Assembly (NCBI RefSeq): GCF_030272615.1 | Contig: NC_081406.1 | Location: 234,104,396-234,168,395, forward strand | Length of the DNA stretch: 64,000 bases | Direction: 5' to 3' | From: Cryptomeria japonica | Lineage: Eukaryota; Streptophyta; Pinopsida; Cupressales; Cupressaceae | Shown: one piece after another, positions 47,424 to 57,800 of the stretch | How positions within the stretch are numbered: the first letter of the stretch is position 1 | How the letters are laid out: the number at the start of each line of letters is the position of its first letter | The notes under the pieces: generated by a model | Told to the model about the DNA's origin: nothing | The model's input: only the letters and a program-made list of their open reading frames with translations | The model's database searches: none | Position numbers and translations under genes: made by a program

Positions 47424-47995
47424 ATGTATGGAGTCATTGGTTTTATTATGACTAGAAAATATTACATGCCCTAGGTTGAGGCCATTAGTAATGAACTACA
47501 TCAACAATTGATGCTTTATTCCAGTAAGGAAATTTTACATGACTTCTTATATTGTGTATTCATGTGCCGCTAAATTACAATCAAATGGATTGTATAAAAT
47601 TGGAGTGTACTAGATAATGGTCTTGGTTAAAGATTGGTATATTAGTATTATCCTCAATTAAAGCTATATGAATCTTTCTAACATTGTAGAAGAGTCAATG
47701 ATGCCTTCATCATGTGATTAGTTAGAACCATGGAAAGGGAATAGGCAAAGAGATTCTTTGTAAATGCATAATAGGTGACTAATCCTCATGGGTACTAGTT
47801 TATCCAATTTCCTAAATTATATTATATTAGGATTGAAGGCTACTCAAGATTCCATTATATGTTTCCAAGATATTGGTCAAATAAAGTGGTGATCTTAGAA
47901 TTTGCAAGGCAAGATTTGGAGTCACATAAAGTATATGAAGATGCAGACTATTAGGTAGTGGTTAAATTCCCTATGTTCATTGGGAATTATGAATG
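47424..47995 (+). pseudogene. unknown protein remnant in one continuous frame
   Basis: Directly after the copia C2 LTR, one frame of about 190 codons can be read without any frameshift although it contains about a dozen stops. Conserved-looking stretches are FIMTRKYYMP, SNELHQQLMLYSSKEILHDF, RRVNDAFIM, KRFFVNA, FIQFPKLYYIRIEGYS and NKVVILEFARQ. Most stops fit C-to-T changes in Gln or Arg codons. The upstream part was presumably on the other side of copia C2 and is lost. I do not recognise the family; the style resembles accessory ORFs of plant gypsy elements, but that is a guess. Confidence 0.5.
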
Positions 47996-49175
47996 AAAAA
48001 TAGTTGTATATGTTGGGTTTATGGTATGTGTAGGATCATGGTGGGCCAAAATAGGCCCTTAAGTGGCAATGAAATTTCAAAAAAACAAAGTTATGCAACT
48101 TGATGTGAAAATTTGAATATCTTATGAACATTATTTTAGAAATATGTAGGAACATAATTTCTAGAAAATTGAATTTATTTTATATGCTACTAGCTCTTTT
48201 TCCAAAAAAAAAAATATATTTGATGAAAATTTGAAATTTCAATGTAGTAGTACTAAAATTTCAAGAAAAAGATAAGAAGTACATGTATGTCTAACCACCC
48301 TAACCACAATCAAATCATAATATTTTTTTATAAGATTTTTAATAATAAGTAGTAGACTCATGTCTAGATGTGACACATACTTTTTTTAAGTAAACAATTA
48401 ATTATGAATTTTTTACTACAAATTTTTGGAAATATAAAAAATCATATGTCTGACCACTTTAACTTGGTCAAAACTATATGAAATTAAATTTTTTGTTTTT
48501 TTAATCATATAGCATGCGAAGCATAGAATGTGACACATCTTTCGGATTCCAAAAATATGATATCATTTGAAAGTTATAGATTTTTTTTAATCAACCTATC
48601 AATCAGGACTTTAGTTAGAATTCAACTAGAAAATGAATAATAATTATTTATTAAAGTGAAAATAAGGAAAAATTTATATTTTTGGACAGCTAAGAATGCC
48701 CTTAAAAAAATGTTTTCATTTTATCAATTTCGGTTAAAAAAAAGTCGTTAGCCACCATGACGAAGTTTGGAAAAAAAGGAAAACTCAAAAACACATTTTT
48801 GTGTTGACTTTCCAGGCTTGGCATGTCCTAGCCAGATCCCAAAGCAATCTCGAGTGAAAAATGGAGGGAAAAATTATGTTTTTTTAATTTGGATATATTT
48901 TTAAATCGGATATCCATTATGAAAAAATTAAAAAATATTTTAGTAAATTGGGCATAACTTTTGCATTTCATATTGAAATTTTGATTTTTTATAGGCGTTG
49001 GAAAGGTGATTTATATATCTATGATATTAAATAGGTATTATTTCTATATTTTGTTTTAAAAAATAATTATAATTAATTTAAACTCATGCTTCATTTTTTA
49101 AAACATCAAAAGATCATGACTTTTTCACACGAATTCTCTCTTTCATGATTTTTTTATAACAATCATCTCAAAATA
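47996..49175. other. AT-rich sequence, nothing recognised
   Basis: About 1.2 kb of AT-rich DNA with poly-A and poly-T runs. I see no protein motif, LTR end or repeat structure in it. Confidence 0.6.
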
Positions 49176-49180
49176 CTTGA

Positions 49181-50894
49181 TGTTGGCATTATTGGCATTA
49201 TGTTGTCATTGATGTTAATTGATATGGAATGATCACTAGTGAGAAGGTAATGGCGACTGGTATGGGTGAAGTAAATTATGATGCCAATTGGTATGCAGGA
49301 TGGAGTGTGTAAATAGACAGATAGTTATGTTACCAGTACATATGAAATGCATCATTAACCGGTAAAGAAGGACCACCAGTAAGGCAAAGAAAGCAAGTAA
49401 AAGAAGAGCTGAAGGATGTGAACTGGTATACTCAAAGAAGATTAATTCTGCTGGTAAATGGACTGAGATGTTAGACCAACATGTTTGATGGAAGGCTAAG
49501 TTGATCCATAGACAGAGAAGAGCTCTACAAGTATGAAGGCCCATAGGTGAAGTTTGGTTACACTAATAAAGTGAGTTGAACCGATAGTCAATCTTGGCTG
49601 GTGAAGGATGTCAAAATGACATAGAAAACCAAGCATAGGTGGATGTTGATAAGGATGATAGGTGGAAGCTAGGTGGTGATTATGTAGAGGTCGGTGAAGT
49701 GTTCATCGAAGTAACAATCAACAAGTAAGTCTGCTTTTATGAAGAACTCACAAATCATGGGATGATGGCAGAAGGTTATGGCTTGAGGAAGACAAGGTGG
49801 CAAGTGATTCAACTGATCTTACAAGATGATCTGATATTTGTACCCATTTGTCGAAGGAAACAACCAAGCCATTAATGGTGTTTGACAGAGAAACATAGAA
49901 AAGCATGGTGCAGGCAACCAAATATAGAAAACGCACATTAGAATGAGAGGTGTTAGCGATGCTAATCGAAAACATGTAGATCATCTCTCCCAAAAAGTAG
50001 ATCAGATCAAATCTAATACTGATCGAGTTGGTGAAGGTAAAACCTAACATGACATCGTTTGAATGCTATTTTGGCAGGAACCCTAAAAGATAAATATGTC
50101 ACCTTGAGATTGGAATGAGTTGATGCTTGATACGAAGGATGAGAGAGAAGAGAGCCTGAACAAGGAGAAAGATAGTCTACCTTAAAGTTTATTCTAAGAA
50201 AGTTGCAGTGTGAGTTAGAAGGCAAACTACTGAGAGGGTCTAACCAGTAGAGACATAGTAACTGGTAAAATGTTGTAGTTCTAATAGTCAAGCTAACCGG
50301 TGAGGTGTGATTGGTCAGGAAGGCATCCAAGAGTGACACATTATGGTGTGAGGCTGAGGGAGAAAGAAGAGAGGAAATGAGTAACTGGTAACTGATTAGA
50401 GAGAGTGATCTGATAACCGACAGTGTGAGAATTAGTGAAGATGAGGAGTTTTTTAACCGACATAAATCCATTGATTAAGTGTTGCAGAATTCATTTGCAA
50501 CCAGGTGCTATCACTGTATCAAAATTATATTTCATTATACAAAACCAAGTTGGAGCTTGGTGTAGGGGTTGGTGCCCTAAATCAATAGTGGTTGGTGCTC
50601 CTTGGGTTGATGCCCTAAATCATTGTAATTCATTATTTTATTGTGAGGCTGGTTTGGAGCAGTAGACTCTAACAACATTTATCACCAAGGTTCTTCCCAT
50701 ATTGAGTTTTCCTCGTACATCTGGTGTTGTGGGTTATGCATTTGTGTGTTTTCCTCTTTTTATATCCACTTTTACCTTATTGGTTTGATTGTTTGGTTCT
50801 TAGAGTGATAATCGGTATTCCGAGGTTGGTTAAGAAGAGAAGATTTCAAGAACCACTGATTCACCCCCCTCTCCGTGGTACATTGTGTTGAACA
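49181..50894 (+). mobile_element. solo copia LTR, 1714 bp
   Basis: Starts TGTTGGCATTATTGG, ends GTTGAACA; flanks CTTGA (49176-49180) and CTTGT (50895-50899) differ at one base. It carries the 'gattcacccccctctcc' end, the U5-like motif (50689-50720) and the 'gttggtgctccttgggttg' block also present, inverted, in the copia A LTR and at 38.2 kb, so these LTRs are related. Its minus-strand frames are shadows. Confidence 0.88.
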
Positions 50895-50899
50895 CTTGT

Positions 50900-51239
50900 A
50901 ACACTAAATAAGTAATTAATAATATAAAATTTAGGAAATTTATTGAGTTTAATAGATTTTTATAAGCCATGTTATCTCGCTTTGTTCATTTGTCCACCTC
51001 TCTCTCCTAATATGTAAACCTATCACTCCACCTATTTGTTTCTTCCTCCCTCTCTTTTGTCCATATTTATACATCTCTATCTAGACCTATCTCTATAACT
51101 CTCATTAAATCCCTCATTCCTTCTCTTAGGATCTACACTTATATTTATACCTCTCTATCACTTCCTCCTCTATCTCACTCTCTCTTCCCTAAGATATAGA
51201 CTAGTCTCTCTACATTTCCTTCCCATCTCTACAAACAAA
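50900..51239. other. AT-rich then pyrimidine-rich sequence
   Basis: After a short AT-rich part, 50980-51230 is C/T rich ('cctctctctcct' type) and leads into the inverted repeat. No gene is seen. Confidence 0.6.
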
Positions 51240-52571
51240 ATTCAAATGGGATGAGGAGAGGCATAGAGAGAATAATCAACAAAAGGAGAGGGGGAGAGAG
51301 GTGAGAAGGAGAGGTAAACTAGAAGGAAGAGAGAGTGAGAGAGCTAGAGGTAATTAGGTGTGTAGGAGAAGAGAGAGAGATGGGGGTGATTGAAGTGAAG
51401 AAATAATGAGAGGGAGAGTTTTGGATTATTAGGGGGTAGGAAGAGAGGGGGAAAGGGGAAAGTATCAAAAAAGAGAAAAAATATGGGGAGAGAGGTGAAG
51501 AGAGAGATCGAGAGAGTAATTATGGTGTGGGGAGAGAGGAAGATGGAACTATATATGAGGTGAGAGAGAGGGTAATTGAGGGGAATAAATAATGAGAGAG
51601 AGAGAGAGTTGGGTGTAATTAGTGGATAAGAAGAGAGGGAGAGGGGTAAGTATCAAAAAAAGCAGAGAGGGAGTGATGTGGAGAGAGGTGAAGAGAGCGA
51701 TAGAGAGAGGATAATTAGGGGGAGGGGGAGGGGGAGAGGGTTATACTAGCAAAGAGATAGAGAGAGAGGGTAATTAGGGGGCTCTCTCCCCATCTCTCCC
51801 CCCTCTTGCTTTTTTGATACTCCCCCCCCTCTCTATCCCCCTTTTTTGATACTTCCTTCTCCCCCTATCCCCTCCCCCTAATTACCTTCTCTCTAGACCT
51901 CTCTGTGAACCTCTCTCCCCATCTCCCTCTCTCTCCCTTTGTTGATAGTTTCCCCATCCCTCCTATCCTCCTACCCCCTAATTACCCTTAACTCTATCTC
52001 TATTTCTCTCTTCCCCCCTTAGCATCTCTCTATCACACCCATATCTTCCTCTAACTTTACCCCATCTCTCTCTCATTCTCTCTTCCCCCCAATTAAACTC
52101 TCTCTCTCACAACTCTCTCCTCCTTGAGCCCTTTTTAGATACTTCCCTCTCCCATTCTCCCCCTCTTCCCCTCACCCTTAATTACCCCCCATATCTCTAT
52201 CTATCGATACTTCCCTCTCCCACCTTTACCCCTCCCCATAATTACCCTCTCTCTATCTCTCTCTTCACTTCTATCCCAATCTCTCCTTCTCTCCCATAGT
52301 TGATACTTGCCCCTCTCCTCCTCTCCTCCTACCCCCTTATTTCCCAAACTCTCTCTCTCTCTCTCTCATTCTCTTCCTTGCCCAATTTCCCTTTCTCTCT
52401 TTAACATATCTCCCTTTATTAATACTTTCCTCACCACTATCTACCAGTCCCCCTAATTACTCTCTCTTACACCTCTTTCCCCTCTCCCCTCCTCCTAATT
52501 ACTCTTTGTCTCACTTGACCTCTCTCCCCATCTGTCCTTCTCTCCCCTATCCTCCTACCCCCTAATTATTC

Positions 52572-52623
<52 letters not shown>

Positions 52624-52640
52624 CCCAATAATCCTAACCT
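51240..52640. repeat. purine / pyrimidine inverted repeat of about 1.4 kb
   Basis: Left arm (about 51240-51780) is almost pure G/A, right arm (about 51781-52640) almost pure C/T on the same strand. Both arms contain matching landmarks in reverse complement: 'agtatcaaaaaag' left and 'cttttttgatact' right, 'gtaattaggggg' left and 'cccctaattac' right. Units of about 100 bp recur within each arm. A perfect (CT)n run lies at 52575-52619. Confidence 0.8.
52575..52619. repeat. (CT)n microsatellite
   Basis: About 22 uninterrupted CT units in the right arm of the inverted repeat. Confidence 0.95.
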
Positions 52641-52644
52641 CTCT

Positions 52645-53113
52645 TCCACCATATGACCCTTTCGGACATCATATGACCCATTAGGACATCATATTGTCCT
52701 AAGGGGTCACACATTTGTTATAACACCATGTATGACCCCTTAGGACACTATATGGACATCATGGTGTGCTAAGGGATCATATGGTCTCCTGAGGGGTCAT
52801 ATTGTGTCCTAAGGGGTCATATAGTGTTGTTAGGGCTCACATGGGGTCCTAAGGGGTCACACATGTGTTAGAACACTATATGATCCCTTAGGACACCATA
52901 TGACCCATTAGGACATCATAAGGTCCTAAGGGGTCATATGGTGTCCTAAGGGATCATATGGTGTCGTTAGGGGTCATATTGGGTCTTAAGGGGCCACACA
53001 TGATTTGCAACATCATATAATCCCTTAGGACACCATATGGTCCTAAGAGGTCATATGGTGTCTTGAGGGGTCATATGGGGTCCTGAGGGGCCACACATGT
53101 GTTAGAACACCAT
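52645..53113. repeat. palindromic minisatellite
   Basis: About 20-24-bp units alternate between 'ggggtcatatggtgtcctaa' and its reverse complement type 'ccttaggacaccatatgac'. The cores CCTAAGG and CATATG are themselves palindromic. A longer repeat of about 220 bp is marked by 'ggtcacacatgtgttagaacac' near 52850 and 53090. Confidence 0.88.
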
Positions 53114-53130
53114 ATATTGTAGTGATTAAG

Positions 53131-54290
53131 GTTGACAAATAAATGGGACAAGTAGGTTATGGACCTTTGCTAAATATAGTAAATCTAGGTACTAACCATC
53201 AAATGTAATAGATTAATGGTGCTCTAATAAATCACACACCTTTTAAGAATCTAATATAGACCTTAGCACAAAATCCAACTCAACAACATGCATAATCAAT
53301 CACTGTTTTTCCATCCAGGGCCAACCATCATAGAGATGAATCCTAATGGAAATTTATTTGGTAATTTTTTCTTTTCTCCTAGTAAATAAAATCCTATTGC
53401 AAAGGGTTAAGAAGAAAAGGTAGATATCAAAGAAATAGTTGTTGAATTATAAAGGTTGACCATATAAGTGACGTAGCTAACAAATTCTAACTTATACACA
53501 AGAAATAATGAATATTCATAGTTGGGAACTATAATAACCCTTGGCTAAGCTAAACTTGGAACACTAGGCCTAACAATAGAGATATTTCATCACCATTAGC
53601 TATTTTACTCCAAAGTAATAAAGCAACTACAAAGATAAATTTTGTTGATCTAGTCTTACATAATTGGTGTAGGATTCATAACACCTATTCATATTTTGAG
53701 CTAGATTGTCCATAATTTAGGGGCAACTTCTAACATTTTCATGATAACATAACAAATAACACAATTTTAGAACTAGAAGTTCCTAAAGGAAATGAATCGG
53801 GACCAATTAGTTATAATTCGACATTGGTTCTTAATATATTTGTCCTTCCTTTTCAAAATGAACTTGAATCTAATACTGATGAAGTCAATTCTGGTAAACA
53901 ATATTAGAAGAATTACAATTATAACCTCAAGTTAGGGGGAAAAAGTCTAAAGAATCTTTGACATCCTCTATCCCACAAAATAATTTTACTACTCCACCTA
54001 ATAACTAGTCAAGTAACAATCAACCACCTCCAAAGGTGCAAAAATAGTCATCATCCCTACAAGGTCAAATGAGTCAAGAAAATGATCTTAGTAAAGTGAT
54101 TAAATTCATTATTGAGGAAGTCAAGAGAGTGAAACTTAGTCTTCTATTAGTCAAATTACTTAGGTTGCCTATGATCAATAATTTTTTCCAAGATATAATC
54201 GAGATAATTTAAAATTGAACGTGTCATTCAAGATCCAAGTAGAAGTAGCAACATTATTTTGAATTCTAAAGAACATGTAATTATTTACAA
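53131..54290 (+). pseudogene. gypsy E gag remnant
   Basis: The clearest piece is at about 53645-53720: HNWCRIHNTYSYFELDCP, a Cys/His zinc-binding motif of gypsy gags, followed by an acidic Asn/Glu-rich linker. Upstream only scattered fragments can be read. The call rests on this motif and on the protease downstream. Confidence 0.5.
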
Positions 54291-54294
54291 ATAA

Positions 54295-54670
54295 AAAATA
54301 GAAACCCTACCATTTTTGTTAACATTGAAGATATTTGGGAAGAAGCTACACAATTTCCTTGTAGATTCCAAAGCTTCTACTAATGTGATTCATTTGTTAG
54401 TTTGTGAAAGATTAGGATTCTCTCCCACAAAATTCATTAGGATAGTAACATAGCTAGGTAAGGATGAGGTGAATATAGTAGGATAAATAACTCATATCCA
54501 TATACAATTATCCTCAGACCCTAGAGTCCAACAATACATTTACATATAGATAATAGACATTCTCAAATCTTATGGGATGCACTTAGTAGAGAGTGGTTGA
54601 GAAACATATTTTTCACACATGTGGTTCTGATGGAGAGGATTACCTAATCAAATTCCTAATTAAAAAGAGC
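54295..54670 (+). pseudogene. gypsy E aspartic protease
   Basis: One frame with a few stops: FLVDSKASTNVIHLLVCERLG, then LGKDEVNIVG, IHIQLSSDPRVQQYIYI, KSYGMHLVESG and FSHMWF. This matches the protease of plant gypsy elements (DSGAS triad, IPEAYGMLLSRDW, SHMWLP). The triad Gly is replaced by Lys. The stretch 54670-55150 between it and aRNH holds no clear domain. Confidence 0.75.
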
Positions 54671-55159
54671 CTAATATGAAATATTTTATTATAGAGTATA
54701 ATCAAGTAAATGAGATCCTTTACAACTAAATAGAATCGGACATACACAATTTCCATCTAAAAGTAAGGAGAACTAATGAAAAATTTCAAGCCAGGTAGTA
54801 GTTAAACCAAATACCAAAATTATGAATGGTTAGCAATTATTGATAGAATCAAATCATGAATAATGTTCCATTAGTGAAGTTGAATTTGTAGATAAATTCC
54901 AACATTTTTTGATCCAACAAATCAACTCGAACTTAGGGAAAGCCATAAACAATGAAGACATTTTGTTATGAAATTGGTTTAGAGTGCATAACCCTCCCAA
55001 CTTTGAATTCGATTTTTATCTATGATTAGAATTGATAACTAGATAAAAACGAGTACATAATATGATAACAATGAATAAATAATCTCTTATAGGGAGGGCT
55101 TCAAACATGGTCCAGTAGATTCAAATTTTATTAAAAAATCAAAAACACTAGATAAAATG

Positions 55160-55466
55160 ATTCCAATGAACCTCAATTTTGGACTTTAGAAATAGATGGA
55201 TCAAAGTAGAAGCAAGGAGTTGGAATTGCAATTGAACTAATAAACCCTATAGGTAAATCCTTTCTAGCTGCTAGGAGATTACAATTTCACTACACTAACA
55301 ATATGGCTAAATATGAAGGCCTACTACATGGATTTCTTCTAGCCTTGAAAAAGGGACCTAAAATACTTAAATTTATTGGAGGTTAAAAATATATGGTAAA
55401 GCGAGTAAGAAGATAATATGTTTGTTATTATAGAAAGTTGTCTAATTAAAGACATCAAGTTGAGAC
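55160..55466 (+). pseudogene. gypsy E archaeal-type RNase H, left part
   Basis: LEIDGSK, KQGVGIAIELINPIGK, RRLQFHYTNNMAKYEGLLHGFLLALKKG and KILKFIGG follow in one frame with stops, matching the DG-S, TNN-AEYEALL and GD motifs of Tat aRNH; the Glu of AEYE is Lys here and the last Asp is Gly. Sequence continues to 55466 and resumes after element D at 62198. Confidence 0.75.
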
Positions 55467-56170
55467 TGCTGGCAATTGACACTCATCCAGTGGTTTTTGG
55501 TGGTTTCCAATGGCTGATTATTGGTTTAGGGTTGTCATTGATAGCAACTCTCCATAGAGATTTGATCCGGTGATCATAATTATTTGTATCCGGAAGCGGG
55601 TGTTAACCAGTATTTCTGGAAGAACAGAGCATTTTTTGGGTCTAGAAGCTTTCTGGTGTACGGTGTATTGAATTGTGTTTGGGATGATTGGGCCAACATA
55701 TAAAAATCATTTTATTATTGTTTTGGTGATCCGCATTTATCTTTGGTGATTCAATCAAGCCGACATGAGACTACACATTACACTAGTAGGCCGACATGAC
55801 AAATGACCTATTTTGTGGTTGCCAGTATATAATTTTGGTGTGCATGATATTTTTAGTAGCCTTCTAGGTTATTATAATTGAGTAGTGAGCTCTAGGAACT
55901 ATGTCTAAATGCCTTCACATTCTCATATTGTAATATTGTTTTGCTACTGGCCATAGTGGAAGAGTATTGTGGGTTCAAATCCCACAAATATTTTTCCCAT
56001 TTGGGTTTCCACGTAAAAATACCAGTGTTATGATCTTGTGGTTGTTTGTTTTATATTTCTACATTTTAGTTTCAAGTATTTTCTTTTGGTGGTTTAAAGT
56101 TAAGTTTGAAAATCTGATAACCAATAGATCATTGATTCACTCCCCCTCTCAATGATTCCTAATTCCAACA
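55467..56170 (+). repeat. element D 5' LTR, 704 bp, internally deleted
   Basis: Matches the 3' LTR except for a gap of about 240 bp, whose edges share GTAG (near 55857). It has a TATA box TATATAA (55826-55832), two GCCGAC elements (55759 and 55790) and the U5-like motif (55990-56017). Confidence 0.88.
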
Positions 56171-56172
56171 AT

Positions 56173-56184
56173 TGGTATTAGAGC
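56173..56184 (+). other. element D primer binding site
   Basis: TGGTATTAGAGC, two bases after the LTR, matches the complement of initiator-Met tRNA at 11 of 12 bases. Confidence 0.88.
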
Positions 56185-56237
56185 ATAGGTCCTCTGAGGA
56201 AGCTTAACCACTCGAGGAAGGTCCTCGAGATTGAATC

Positions 56238-57394
56238 AATGGATTCTATTTTTTAGAGACAACTTAGTGTGGCACTTGAGCATCTTGATGCAGCTATAAA
56301 TGAGATTTGTACCTTGAAGAAAAACTTGAATGCTGCTGATGATTTCATCAATGACTTGAAGGATCAAGAAAACACCTCAAGAGACAAGAGGAAATAATTG
56401 ATGGACAAGATGAAGGATAAAGAAGATCAGATCATGGACTATTAGGGTAAAGCTGATGAAGTTAACAAGATTGAGAGAGAAAATGATGCTGAATGAGATG
56501 CAATCCATTGTGATGGGGCTGACTAAGGAGATTGAGGATTGAAAGAAAAATGAAGAGAATCTGCCACAATCATTGAAGGAAAGAGCTGATGAATGCTTCA
56601 AGCTTACCTATGAGAATGATCAGTTGAAACTCGAGTTGACACAATCACAGAATAATGGTCAAGAACTTGAAAGATAGATTGTTACCTTAAGGGATGAACT
56701 TGCTACTACTAATGAATACAAAGAGAAATTCAAAGATAACTCAACAAGGCTTGATGAGATGCTGGAGAGTTAGAGACATGGAAAGGATATGCAAGGACTT
56801 GGATTTGAGAAAGGTGAATCCTTCGAATCAGGACAAGGCAACACAAAACCTTACAAGAAGAAGAGCAAGGATCCTCTTTTAAGACAAACTAATTCTCATA
56901 AATTCAATGGTAGATTCTTTACTTGCAATAAATGTGGCCAAATGGTGAATCAATGCAAAAGTAGGATGAATATTGGAATGAACAACATGAACAATGTTCC
57001 TACCTTTACTAGTTTGTGCTTCATTTACAATAATTTTGGTCACAAGTCAAATATGTGTAGAGAAGTAATGAATAACTTCGAAAATAAGAGGTGCTATGCT
57101 TGTGGAATGTTTGGACATATCTTTAACTGGTGCAAGATGAGACCAAATTAGATGAAATTTAGACCTATGCAGTATAATGTTTGTCGTGCATGCAACAAAA
57201 CTAATCACATTGCAGAGTATTGTAGAAGAAAGAAGAATGCTTTGGTAGACAAAAGCAAATCATATGAGAAGGGAAAAGCGAAGGTAGAAGAGATCAAAGA
57301 CACAAATGAGAAGATGTGGGTTAAAAAAGATGAATCTAAAGAAGAAAATGGATCTGCACTCGAATTCGATGCAAGATCTTCATCCAGTAACTAG
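56238..57394 (+). pseudogene. element D gag-like protein (coiled coil plus zinc knuckles)
   Basis: Begins at ATG 56238 (MDSIF, then a stop). Predicted coiled-coil stretches follow (LEHLDAAINEICTLKKNL; LRDELATTNEYKEKF), with frameshifts, then four Cys/His knuckles in 56930-57230: CNKCGQMVNQC without His, CFIYNNFGHKSNMC with one Cys lost, and two intact ones, CYACGMFGHIFNWC and CRACNKTNHIAEYC. A basic tail ends at 57394. This corresponds to the C-terminal half of copia A gag, which also has a coiled coil and four knuckles; the UBN2 domain is missing. It could bind RNA for packaging in trans. Confidence 0.75.
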
Positions 57395-57800
57395 GGCTTT
57401 ATGCCTTAGGGGGAGCTTTTTCATGCAAATTTGAAGAACCCCCCTCTTCGGTGATCTGCAATCAATTCTAGAAGATTGCAGAAGGATTGAATCATATGTT
57501 TAGATGTTATCTAGAAGTTTCAGAAAGGATGTGATGCTCCGGTAAGAGACTCTGTGAAAATCATGGTAACTAGTTGCAACATTTATTGCAGTGAAGAATT
57601 AGGTTTTTGAAGGCTAAAATGGCATTCGACAGCTTCATTTGTCACAATGCGATCAAGTAAATAGTGTAGTGAAGAGAGCGAAGTGATTTGGCAATTTCAA
57701 TAGCAATTTCAATGATTCTAAAGTGAATTTCAATGCCCAGTTGTGAATCAAGGTATTTATCTCTTCAACTTTTGAGTTTCCACAAACCCTAGCATTCAAA
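57395..57800. other. untranslated stretch before the element D ORF
   Basis: About 400 bp without a long frame, containing 'ttagggggagctttt' (57410), a run of 'aatttcaatagcaatttcaatg'-like direct repeats (57695-57740) and 'aaaccctagcattcaaa' just before the next ATG. It looks like a 5' leader; a TATTTAT at 57752 is the only TATA-like string. No function is proved. Confidence 0.4.

Noticed and set aside
49748-50471. Minus-strand frames of 100-152 codons
   Set aside because: They fall entirely within a solo LTR bounded by target duplications, antisense to it, and no motif is seen.
53116-55466. An endogenous pararetrovirus
   Set aside because: The protease, aRNH and linker match Tat-like gypsy elements, and no movement protein or coat motif is seen.
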